Source of the DNA: Streptomyces sp. DT2A-34 | GTDB lineage: Bacteria; Actinomycetota; Actinomycetes; Streptomycetales; Streptomycetaceae | Assembly (NCBI RefSeq): GCF_030499515.1 | Contig: NZ_JASTWJ010000001.1 | Span: 4,382,001 to 4,446,000, forward strand | Reading direction: 5' to 3' | DNA: 64,000 bases | Shown here: piece after piece, positions 33,371-41,006 of the stretch | Layout of the letters: every line of letters begins with the position of its first letter | How positions within the stretch are numbered: position 1 is the stretch's first letter | Position numbers and translations under genes: made by a program | The notes under the pieces: generated by a model | What the model saw: only the letters and a program-made list of their open reading frames with translations | Databases searched by the model: none | Told to the model about the DNA's origin: nothing

Positions 33371-34609
33371 TCAAGTTGTGCTAATGCCCGTCCAACTACC
33401 GAATGTGGAAAGCTCGTTGGAGGGGTGGGAGTCCATCCTGAGCAGCGCGGCAGTGGTCTCGCGAACGGACGGGTGGAAGCGCGTGTGGTTGGGCGCAACC
33501 TTCCGTGCGCGCTTGAGGTCCGCGAAGGCACCATCCCGGTCATTCTCCGCGAGCTTGGCAGAGGCCACGTCGATGAAGTGGTGGCTCGATCGCTCACCGA
33601 CGGTCGTACTGGGCGGCGCCCACTCACTGCCGGAGACCGGAGACCATTCGACGAGGCGAGCGAGGGCCTGCTCAGTGTCGCCCGTGTCGATCATCGCGTG
33701 CACCTCATGAATGCGAATGTTCGTCGGGCCGAACGACATCTCGTACGCCAGGGAGTCGCGATTGCCGGCCATGGCCGCGACCTGCTCCGCCTCCCTCAGG
33801 TAGTCGTCGGCGCGTTCGGCGTTGTTCTCGCGGGCTTCGAGAACGGCCAGCTTCAGCAACAGCGCGCCGTCGACGGCAAGCGCGTCCTCCGTGAAGGAGC
33901 GTTCCGGCTGGAACCGCTCCAACTCGGTCCGCAGCCCGAGGAGCTTGCGGCGTGCCGGCGAGTACGCTCCCTGGCGCAGCATCGCTCCCGCGACGAGGTA
34001 GCCAGCCGTGAACTGCATCAGCGGGTCGCCGGAGCGGTCGGCCGCCCAACGGACGCGTTCCAGCGCCGTGTTCGACAGGTCGTGGTGGCCCATCTTGTGG
34101 GCCAGGGAGTTCACGGCGCGGTAGGCGCGTGCCAGGTGCCAGAACGCCTTGGCGCGGTCGCCGTTGTCGCCGCCGAGGGCCACGTGCGTCAGCTCGGTGA
34201 TGATCGGCGGCAGCAGGGGGCCCATCGGGGCGTAACGGGCGTCGCGGCGTAGGGCCGCCACCTGGTCCACTTCCGAGGCGAGCACGGGAAGCGCCCGCGG
34301 AGAGATCTCCAAGTCGTCGGGGCTGTCGTAGCAGAGCAGGAGACGGCGGAGTTCGGGTATGACGGCGTGGACGCCGTCCTCCGCCTCCGGCTCACCGTAG
34401 TACGGCTGACCGGTCAGGACCTCGGGGCCGAAGCGCAGCGCCTTGGCGAGGGCCAGCACCAGCGACGGGGAAGCCTTACGCGCGCCCGACTCCAACTTCT
34501 GCACGTAGCTCGGGGAGACCGCGACCTTCTGTGCCAGTTGGGCGGCAGACAGTTTCCGTGTCCTACGAGCGATACGGAGACGGTCTCCCAGCGTTAGGTT
34601 TTCACTCAT
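33371..34609 (-). CDS. XRE-family regulator with TPR-like domain
   Basis: A 412-residue protein. An XRE HTH covers residues 8-62 (LGDRLRIARRTRKLSAAQLAQKVAVSPSYVQKLESG). From about 75 to the end it is helical with TPR-like repeats (AKAFWHLARAYRAVNSLAHKMG, RADDYLREAEQVAAMAG, TEQALARLVEW), the type of ligand- or peptide-sensing domain found in large Streptomyces regulators. It is the only regulator between composite promoters A and B, so it is the best candidate to recognise their palindrome. The ATG 34609 start gives the HTH at the usual distance. Confidence 0.82.
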   Translation of the reverse strand: MSENLTLGDRLRIARRTRKLSAAQLAQKVAVSPSYVQKLESGARKASPSLVLALAKALRFGPEVLTGQPYYGEPEAEDGVHAVIPELRRLLLCYDSPDDLEISPRALPVLASEVDQVAALRRDARYAPMGPLLPPIITELTHVALGGDNGDRAKAFWHLARAYRAVNSLAHKMGHHDLSNTALERVRWAADRSGDPLMQFTAGYLVAGAMLRQGAYSPARRKLLGLRTELERFQPERSFTEDALAVDGALLLKLAVLEARENNAERADDYLREAEQVAAMAGNRDSLAYEMSFGPTNIRIHEVHAMIDTGDTEQALARLVEWSPVSGSEWAPPSTTVGERSSHHFIDVASAKLAENDRDGAFADLKRARKVAPNHTRFHPSVRETTAALLRMDSHPSNELSTFGSWTGISTT

Positions 34610-35032
34610 CGGTGGACCTGTCCCTTCGCGATGAAGCACTTCGATCAGAGTACGGATAATGTCCAAGCCTGCGCCCTTGGTCGCCAACTGTTAACAGAGC
34701 CGATGGCCCCGCGCCCACGACGTGGACCCGCGGCACGGGCCCGAAGCAGTTCGCCGTTCCCTCCTGGGCCTCCGACTGCATGTCCCGAAACTGGGCATAT
34801 CGCAATGAAGCAGGCGCGGGATGAGTAAGCTTTTCACCCTTCAGTCAAGAGGTGGGCGTCGAATTACCTACGGACAGATTGTCCGCGCGATTCCCGCGCA
34901 TGCCGGAAACCTGCCTTCGCTATCCGGCTGCGGACAGTAGCCAGGCGCTCACGTCGACATGATGGACGTGTGAACCCGCGTACGCTCGCAGCCACAGGGT
35001 GGTCCCGCCCGGTCGAAGGCAAGGAGTCGGGA
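34610..35032. other. Regulatory region between XRE-TPR and HAD genes
   Basis: A divergent, gene-free stretch of about 420 bp. It holds the XRE-TPR promoter region and composite promoter B, plus a GCGGACAGTAGCC half-site near 34930. Confidence 0.5.
34844..34909 (+). promoter_or_regulatory. Composite promoter B
   Basis: GTCAAG (34844-34849), 21 bp, CGGACAGATTGTCCG (34871-34885), 18 bp, CGGAAA (34904-34909). It points at the HAD-family gene. The -10-like element is the weakest of the four sites. Confidence 0.65.
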
Positions 35033-35767
35033 GTGGCTGAAGCCGAACGGTCCCTCGTGTTATGGGACATCGACCGCACGCTGCTGTACGTCGGAGAGAT
35101 CGATCGGCAGGTCTACCGCGAGACCTTCGCCGAGATCGTCGGGCGCCCCGCGGAGCGACTTCCGGCCCGGGGAACCGGCGTCACCATGCCCCTCGCGATC
35201 CGGTCCCTGCTCCTGGACAACGGCGTGCCGGAATCGGATGTCCCCCGACTGCTGCCGTGCATGGTCAAACTCCTGCCGGAGCGTCTCGCCGCGCATCAGG
35301 AAGACCTGCGCGAGCAGGGCGTCCTCATGCCCGGCGCCGTGTCAGCCCTGAAGGCGGTGCTCGAGCAGACGCACTTCGTGCCGGCCGTCGTCACGGGGAA
35401 CCTCAAGCCCAACGCGCTGTTGAAGCTCGAAGCGTTTGGCCTCGACGCCTTCCTGGACACCGAAATCGGCGGGTACTCCTCCGACGACGAGCACCGTCCG
35501 GCCCTCGTTGCCATCGCGCAAAGGCGAGCTCAGGCCAAGCTCGGGGCAGTCTTCGCCCGCTCCAACACCGTCATCATCGGAGACTCACTCGAAGATGTCC
35601 GCACCGGAGTCGAAGGCGGCGCTTCGGTGATCGGCATCGCGTCCGGCAAGACCACCGCCCGCGAACTGGCCTCAGCGGGAGCCGACGCCGTACTCGACGG
35701 TCTTGAGGACGTTCCGCAGCTCTTGGAGGAGATCACGACAGTGCTGCGTACTTCCCCCAAGAGGTGA
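35033..35767 (+). CDS. HAD-family hydrolase
   Basis: A 244-residue protein from GTG 35033 (AAGGAG 6 bp upstream). HAD motif I is LWDIDRTLL (nucleophile and acid Asp), motif II VVTGNL, motif III Lys in ALLKLEAFGL, motif IV IIGDSLEDVRTG. The cap inserted after motif I is helical (C1 type), as in phosphoglycolate phosphatase-like enzymes. Substrate unknown. It is transcribed from composite promoter B, next to the XRE-TPR regulator. Confidence 0.87.
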   Translation: MAEAERSLVLWDIDRTLLYVGEIDRQVYRETFAEIVGRPAERLPARGTGVTMPLAIRSLLLDNGVPESDVPRLLPCMVKLLPERLAAHQEDLREQGVLMPGAVSALKAVLEQTHFVPAVVTGNLKPNALLKLEAFGLDAFLDTEIGGYSSDDEHRPALVAIAQRRAQAKLGAVFARSNTVIIGDSLEDVRTGVEGGASVIGIASGKTTARELASAGADAVLDGLEDVPQLLEEITTVLRTSPKR

Positions 35768-35784
35768 CAGCCGATCAATGAGGA

Positions 35785-36450
35785 CTACAACTCCCCGCGT
35801 TGTGCTGCGCTCTCCTCTCGCCGCCTTTCCACAGCACCTCCGCCGGAACGCGCTTGGCCGAGAAGCATTCGCGGTCGGGCCTCGGGCCGGTGTGCGGGAT
35901 GCCCGAGGGAGTTACGCAGCCGGATGCCGTTGAACCCGCAGGTACTGGAGATGACGGTCTCCCAGTACGGCCACAGGATGTCCAGAACCCTCAACTGGAT
36001 GCCGGACTCGGCGTGCAGGGCGAGGAGGTCACCAACGGGCTCGGGTGGCCCCAGCGGCTCGATGGGTTCCTCCGCGACGTGGGCGCGCGGGACGGGCTCT
36101 CCGATGGGGCGGAAGGGCTTGGAGTCGAACCGGTAGGCATAGAGGCGAACATTGCGGATCTCCTCCAACCAGTCGTACTCGATCGCGTGCACTCGATCGC
36201 CCCCGCCCGGGCCGATGATCCGCTCGCGGTCCGACGGGGACGTGTTGGGCGTCACCCAAGCCATTGCCCGAGGGCACTGCTTGGGGAACCAGTAGTCGGG
36301 GGCACGGACCGCATCGACGGCCCAGACGAAGGCCCCCTGGTCCTTCGACGTCGGGGAGACGCGCGGGACGAAGCGGGTGATGGTGGGGTCCTCGGAGAAG
36401 TGCAGTACCTGTCCAGGTTCTGGCCGCATCGGGGCATGGTAAGTCGACAT
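35785..36450 (-). CDS. DUF6886 family protein
   Basis: A 221-residue protein; an alternative start lies at ATG 36429. The core PGQVLHFSEDPTITRFVPRV, FVWAVDAVRAPDYWFPKQCPRAMAWV, HAIEYDWLEEIRNVRLYAYRFD, and GIQLRVLDILWPYWETVISSTCGFNGIRLRN is the DUF6886 pattern (function unknown). The last 30 residues (after LRNSLGH) are Arg-rich and unlike the family's usual short end, so the reading frame may run beyond the ancestral stop. Confidence 0.8.
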   Translation of the reverse strand: MSTYHAPMRPEPGQVLHFSEDPTITRFVPRVSPTSKDQGAFVWAVDAVRAPDYWFPKQCPRAMAWVTPNTSPSDRERIIGPGGGDRVHAIEYDWLEEIRNVRLYAYRFDSKPFRPIGEPVPRAHVAEEPIEPLGPPEPVGDLLALHAESGIQLRVLDILWPYWETVISSTCGFNGIRLRNSLGHPAHRPEARPRMLLGQARSGGGAVERRREESAAQRGEL

Positions 36451-36842
36451 GCGCAGTGCGCGCCTTCCGCATCTCCAGGTGCGCCGCTACGGGGTATCGA
36501 AATGAGCCGCAAGGTGACCGGTACGGGAAGCGCCGGGGGAGCCACTCTTCCAGACTATGGAAATGATCAAGAGTGAGGGCTCGTCGACAAGAGCCCTCCA
36601 TCCGACCTAGCCGACGGTGTACGGACGCCTCAACGAGGCCAAGGGCCTGCCCCCACCAAAAAAGAGGAACAAGACCAGAATCACGAAACCTGACTGCTAC
36701 TTTGCGGCAGAGGTGAGTTACTAACCCCGCAGGTGGCCGGTGCAGTCGACTTTGGACATCGACACCTGCGCAGCGGCTTCACCCACGTGTCAGCTGGTAG
36801 GGCATCGCGTCCCCAGCGATCACAGCGAAACGGAGAACCTCG
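36451..36842. other. Divergent spacer with a hairpin
   Basis: No gene seen between the DUF6886 and EcsC genes. Probably holds both promoters. It contains an 8-bp stem hairpin at 36575-36598 and an A-rich tract near 36657-36670. Confidence 0.45.
36575..36598. terminator. Hairpin in divergent spacer
   Basis: GAGGGCTC and its exact complement around an 8-base loop. It resembles a terminator, but lies upstream of both neighbouring genes, so it may be an insulator or a relic of a lost gene. Confidence 0.4.
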
Positions 36843-37856
36843 GTGAGCACTTACGCCGGCCCACTCGTCGACGGTCCAACCTCGATGAGCGCATACGAGG
36901 GGCAGGTATGGGACACGCTCAACGAGCACTGGCAGCGCCGCAACAACCGCCGTGGCCTGCCGAACTGGGCGAGCGCCGCGCTCGGTCGCACCGGTGAGGT
37001 TGCGGGAAACGCCGCGAGACGGGTCACGGACGCTGTTCCAGAAGCGGTCAAGGAACCGATCCGTCGCGCAGGAGACGCGGTCGCCGACAAGGCCATGCAA
37101 CCGGCGCTCGCAGGCGCGGCAGCGTTGCTCGAACTGGTCAACGACTGGGCCATGGAACTCAACGACCCGAAGAACGTCGAGAAGCTCGCCCGCAAGCGAG
37201 GCTTCGAAATCGACAGTTTCACCGAACTACAGCAGCAGGACCTCAAGGTCTGCGACCGGCTGCTGACCCGCAACACCCTCAAGTGGCGGACCACCGGCGC
37301 CCTCGAAGGCGGCGCCATGGGCCTGCTGGCCATGGTCCCCGTTGCCGGCATACCCGTCGCGATGACAGCGGACATCCTCGTCGTCCAAGTCCTGAGCGCG
37401 TCGATAGCAGCGCGCATCGCGTACTCCTACGGCTACGACGCCAAAGACCCCAAGGAGCAGGACTTCATCCAACGCCTGGTACAGCGGTCCTTCATGGCAC
37501 AGGCGGCCAAAGCCAAGCCTTTGCGTGATGCCGCACGGGCGGCCGACGCGGTCAAGGGACGCATACGGTGGTCACAGAAGCTCCGCCAGGACCACCGCCT
37601 CCTGGCCGCCCTTGAGAAGTTGATGCAGCAGCTGGGCCCGGCCGGCTCCAGAGTGCCAGTTCAAAACGTCGCAAAAGTCGTGCCGTTCGTGGGCGTCCTC
37701 ATCGGTGCCGGCATGAATTCCGCCGTCCTCGGCAGGGTGGCTGCCGACGCCCAGCGGTACTGCCAGACTCGATTCCTGTGTGACAAGTACGGGCTGCCGC
37801 TGCCGGCCGCACTGGCGACCGACCCGGACGACGACCCTCAGACCGACGCCACGTAG
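36843..37856 (+). CDS. EcsC-family protein
   Basis: A 337-residue protein from GTG 36843. The central region (ALEGGAMGLLAMVPVAGIPVAMTADILVVQVLSASIAARIAYSYGYD) and the closing VPFVGVLIGAGMNSAVLGRVAADAQRYCQTRFL are the EcsC domain, with two hydrophobic glycine-rich segments. The first 100 residues are helical and amphipathic. EcsC proteins are linked to membrane and transport processes in other bacteria, without a known biochemical activity. The intron-bearing gene begins 140 bp downstream in the same direction. Confidence 0.85.
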   Translation: MSTYAGPLVDGPTSMSAYEGQVWDTLNEHWQRRNNRRGLPNWASAALGRTGEVAGNAARRVTDAVPEAVKEPIRRAGDAVADKAMQPALAGAAALLELVNDWAMELNDPKNVEKLARKRGFEIDSFTELQQQDLKVCDRLLTRNTLKWRTTGALEGGAMGLLAMVPVAGIPVAMTADILVVQVLSASIAARIAYSYGYDAKDPKEQDFIQRLVQRSFMAQAAKAKPLRDAARAADAVKGRIRWSQKLRQDHRLLAALEKLMQQLGPAGSRVPVQNVAKVVPFVGVLIGAGMNSAVLGRVAADAQRYCQTRFLCDKYGLPLPAALATDPDDDPQTDAT

Positions 37857-37955
37857 GTGATGGCCGGTGGGTCCGCGATGCAGCCTTTGCGGGTCCCCAC
37901 TTGCGGGCGAGCACCCGCGCCCAGTCAGGTCGTGCTTCGCCATCGCGTTCTCGTC

Positions 37956-37974
37956 TCCGCAGGAACCCCTTGGA
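37956..37974. repeat. Direct repeat, left copy
   Basis: TCCGCAGGAACCCCTTGGA. A near-identical copy (one mismatch) lies at 40920-40938; the pair brackets the intron-containing gene. Confidence 0.5.
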
Positions 37975-37995
37975 CCACACCGCCAGGAGGAACCA

Positions 37996-37996
37996 G
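37996..37996 (+). other. First exon base of interrupted GTG start codon
   Basis: The last 5' exon base is G 37996, preceded by AGGAGG at the right distance for a ribosome site. Joined to TG at 40512-40513 it makes a GTG start codon after splicing. Confidence 0.65.
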
Positions 37997-38603
37997 GTGC
38001 GACACGAAGTCGCTGAAAACTAGAGGGAGTTGCAATGAGAGTACGCGCCTCCCCCGGCCCGTGACCAATGGTCGGTCCCCAGCCTCGGGTGCGTCTGCGG
38101 TAACGCGGAGGTGCTGAGCCGAGGTGGTCAAGCTCAAGGGTCCGGTGGGCCATCACCGAGCCACAAGCGAAGGGGAATTCCGGGCGGGCGAACGAGAGTA
38201 AACCCTTGTATTTACGGGTCGTGATCCTGACACCGCGTCAATGGTCGGAAATCGGCGGTGACAGCTCCCGGCGCTGCAAGGCGTCACACGGCGTAGTCCC
38301 TTGAGCAAGGGACGTGGGGATCTGGTCTCCGTGCGTAGGTCACCGTGGGAGTCGGCTTAAAGAGGGCACCCAATCCGGAAGTATCTAGTTTCAGTGGAAC
38401 GTGGAAACCCCGTATGGGTCCGGAAGTCAACCGGTAAGTCGGAGGCAACGAAGACAGAAATCCCGTGCGGGAACAGGATGGTCCAAGAAGCGAAGGCCGT
38501 CAGAGCGAAAGCTCGGAGGAAAGGCCAGAATTAAGGAGCTCTCTCCTTCTGGCTATAACTCGGCGGATACCAGTCTGGTGACTGGACCCGAAAGGGGGCC
38601 CAC

Positions 38604-40427
38604 GTGGACCAGGTAGGCCATGTAGGTACCAAGGGGCAGAGACTTGCACCGAAGGGCAAGTTGGACAGAGAGAGGAGGAGGAAGTTGTCCCGTACGACGC
38701 CAGTCCTCTCGATGAACGGACCTTCGGGCGACGCTGAATTCTGGGCCAGCATCGACTGGCGATCAGAGGAAGAGTCTGTAAAGCGACTGCGCCAGCGGAT
38801 CTACAGGGCTGCGAGGAAGGGTAATCTGAAGCAAGTCCGCAATCTGCAAAAGCTCATGCTGCGATCCAGGGCGAATGCCTTGACAAGCGTTCGTCGGGTG
38901 ACTCAGCAGAGTACTGGCAAGAAGGCAGCGGGCATCGATGGGATTGTGGCACTGACCCCGGAGAAGCGCGGGCAAATGGCAAGGAGAACTCTCACCTCGC
39001 CAACTTCCGCCGCGAAGCCCGTTAAGCGCGTGTACATCCCGAAGGCCACCGGAAAGACCCGGCCGCTCGGAATCCCCGTCATTCAGGATCGCGTCAACCA
39101 GGCAAGGGTGAAGAATGCCCTGGAGCCGGAGTGGGAAGCGCGTTTCGAAGGGCGGAGCTACGGATTCCGTCCCGGCCGCGGTTGCCAAGACGCGATTCAG
39201 GCGATCTTCACGGTGGCTGCCAAGAAGCGCTCCAAGCGGCTCTGGGTCCTCGACGCAGATCTGTCGGCAGCCTTCGACCGCATCAGTCACGACCACCTCA
39301 TGGACTCGATCGGCCTGTTCCCAGGCCGGCGGCAGATCCAGGGTTGGCTCCGGGCTGGGGTCATGGAGCAGGGTGTCTATGCACATACGACTGAAGGCAC
39401 GCCCCAAGGTGGTGTCGTGAGTCCGCTGTTGCTGAACATTGCCCTGCATGGGATGGGAAATGCTATTGGTGCCAACCTGCCACAGGGCGGCATGAAGAAG
39501 AAGCATTCCCCGGCTCTCATTCGGTACGCTGACGATTTCGTGGCGCTCTGCGCCACGGAAGAGGAGGCATGGGATCTTAAGACCAAATTGACGGATTGGC
39601 TGGAACCGAGAGGACTCGCCTTCAATATCGAGAAGACGCGCGCCGTCCACCTCGAAGAAGGTTTCGACTTTCTCGGATTCAATATTCGTCGATACAAGGG
39701 CAAGATGCTCATTAAGCCGAGTGAGGACGCAGTTCGACGTGTCAAGGAGAAGATCAAGGACACCATCCGCGCCTATCGCGGATTACCAGCGGAACGGCTG
39801 GTTGGTGCCCTCGCTCCTTTGGTGCGAGGTTGGTCGACTTACTACCGACATGTTGTCTCGACAAAGATCTTCAAACGGCTTGACGACTTCATGTATAAGG
39901 CTTTGCGGCGATGGGCGCACTATTGCCATCCCAATAAGACCAGCCGATGGATTCGGGAAAGATACTGGGGTCAGTTCGAGGAAGGTCGAGGTGACAGGTG
40001 GGTGTTTGGCTCTCGGGCTAAGCGTCTGCCAAAGTTCGCCTGGACCAAAATTGTCCGGCACGTCATCGTCAAGGGAGACGCCTCCCGAGATGATCCGGAG
40101 CTGGAGAGCTACTGGAGAAGTCGATCCCGGAAGCGGCTACCCGAGATTGAATCGAAGCGGATTCTAACTCTGGCGGCCCGCCAGAAGGGACTGTGTACCA
40201 GATGTGGACAGGACCTGATCGAAGGCGCGGGGTACGACCCCGACGATGTTAACGATTGGGCAAGGTGGTTCACAGCCCGATATCGGGGCATCCACGTGCA
40301 CCACCTGACTTACCGCAGCGCGGGCGGCTCACACCGCCTCAGCAACCTGGAGGTCGTACACACGCTATGTCATCAACAACTCCACGCAGTGGACCGCAAG
40401 AAGAACACCAAGTCCGAGCGGCCGTAG
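38604..40427 (+). CDS. ltrA: Group II intron reverse transcriptase/maturase with HNH endonuclease
   Basis: A 607-residue protein, GTG 38604 (AAAGGGGG upstream). RT fingers and palm: RVYIPKATGKTRPLGIPVI, YGFRPGRGCQDAIQAIF, LDADLSAAFDRISHDHLM (near residue 218), GTPQGGVVSPLL and the catalytic IRYADDFVAL (near 308). The thumb/maturase region (RGWSTYYRHVVSTKIFKRLDD) follows. The C-terminus (530-590) is an HNH endonuclease with CTRCGQDLI, VHHLTYRSAGG and HTLCHQQLH. All motifs are intact, so the intron may be mobile and self-splicing. Confidence 0.95.
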   Translation: MDQVGHVGTKGQRLAPKGKLDRERRRKLSRTTPVLSMNGPSGDAEFWASIDWRSEEESVKRLRQRIYRAARKGNLKQVRNLQKLMLRSRANALTSVRRVTQQSTGKKAAGIDGIVALTPEKRGQMARRTLTSPTSAAKPVKRVYIPKATGKTRPLGIPVIQDRVNQARVKNALEPEWEARFEGRSYGFRPGRGCQDAIQAIFTVAAKKRSKRLWVLDADLSAAFDRISHDHLMDSIGLFPGRRQIQGWLRAGVMEQGVYAHTTEGTPQGGVVSPLLLNIALHGMGNAIGANLPQGGMKKKHSPALIRYADDFVALCATEEEAWDLKTKLTDWLEPRGLAFNIEKTRAVHLEEGFDFLGFNIRRYKGKMLIKPSEDAVRRVKEKIKDTIRAYRGLPAERLVGALAPLVRGWSTYYRHVVSTKIFKRLDDFMYKALRRWAHYCHPNKTSRWIRERYWGQFEEGRGDRWVFGSRAKRLPKFAWTKIVRHVIVKGDASRDDPELESYWRSRSRKRLPEIESKRILTLAARQKGLCTRCGQDLIEGAGYDPDDVNDWARWFTARYRGIHVHHLTYRSAGGSHRLSNLEVVHTLCHQQLHAVDRKKNTKSERP

Positions 40428-40435
40428 GCCCGCTT

Positions 40436-40470
40436 GAGCCGTGTGCGGTGATGAGTCGCACGCACGGTTC
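40436..40470 (+). other. Group II intron domain V
   Basis: A near-consensus domain V hairpin: GAGCCGTGTGCGGTGA at the 5' arm with the catalytic AGC-equivalent at its base, a TGAG loop region, then CGCACGCACGGTTC. It is the ribozyme active site. Confidence 0.85.
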
Positions 40471-40511
40471 TGAGGGGGCCGGGGCGCAGCAATGCGCCCC
40501 GGCTACCCGAC

Positions 40512-40900
40512 TGTCATACCCGCAACCGCTCACCCCCGAGGAAAGGCTCGCCGACGCGAAGAAGCAGCTGAGCCTCCCGCGTATCGTCGTGATCTGCGGC
40601 TCCACCCGTTTCATGACCGAGATGACCGAGGCCGATCTGCGGGAGACCAAGGCCGGAAAGATTGTCGTCAAGCCGGGTTGCGACATGAAGTCGCCGCACG
40701 AACTTTGGTCCGATCCTGTCGAGGCCGAGGCGCTGAAGGTTCGACTCGACGATCTGCACCGGGCGAAGATCCGGCTCGCTGACGAGGTGCTCGTAGTCGG
40801 CGACTACATCGGAGACAGCACCCGAGCCGAAATCGCCTACGCCCGGTCGCTGGGCAAGCCCGTGCGGTTCACGCACCCCGAAGTCGACCCCGAGGCCTGA
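40512..40900 (+). CDS. Nucleoside 2-deoxyribosyltransferase-like protein, start split by intron
   Basis: The visible part encodes about 130 residues (YPQPLTPEERLADAKKQL, IVVICGSTRFMTEMTEADL, DMKSPHELW, VRLDDLHRAKIRLADEVLVVG, YIGDSTRAEIAYARSLGKPV). The CGSTRF lead and the ST-x-x-EI-x-YA block are of the nucleoside deoxyribosyltransferase/DUF4406 type fold. After intron removal, G 37996 joins TG 40512-40513 to create GTG, with AGGAGG eight bases before. Unspliced, only CTG is available. The product probably modifies a nucleotide. Confidence 0.75.
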
Positions 40901-40919
40901 CCGCCCACCCCCCACACCC

Positions 40920-40938
40920 TCCGCAGGCACCCCTTGGA
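40920..40938. repeat. Direct repeat, right copy
   Basis: TCCGCAGGCACCCCTTGGA, one mismatch from the copy at 37956-37974. It lies 70 bp before the integrase 3' end, so an attachment-site origin is possible. Confidence 0.5.
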
Positions 40939-41006
40939 ATTGATCACCTAGGCCGGTTTGGGGTGTGCTCCGACTCAGCGTGTCCTTCGGTTGTCCGGTC
41001 AACACC

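Larger units (their letters stand above)
37997..40511 (+). mobile_element. Group II intron
   Basis: The 5' end is GTGCGAC at 37997, the 3' end is a domain V (40436-40470, starting GAGCCGTGTGCGGTG and closing with CACGGTTC), followed by a domain VI hairpin with arms GCCGGGGCGC/GCGCCCCGGC and the terminal CTACCCGAC ending at 40511. Domain IV holds the reverse transcriptase gene. These are canonical group II features, so exact excision is expected. Confidence 0.88.

Noticed and set aside
36575..36598. Treating the hairpin as a sure terminator
   Set aside because: It lies upstream of both divergent genes, with nothing transcribed into it; recorded at low confidence only.
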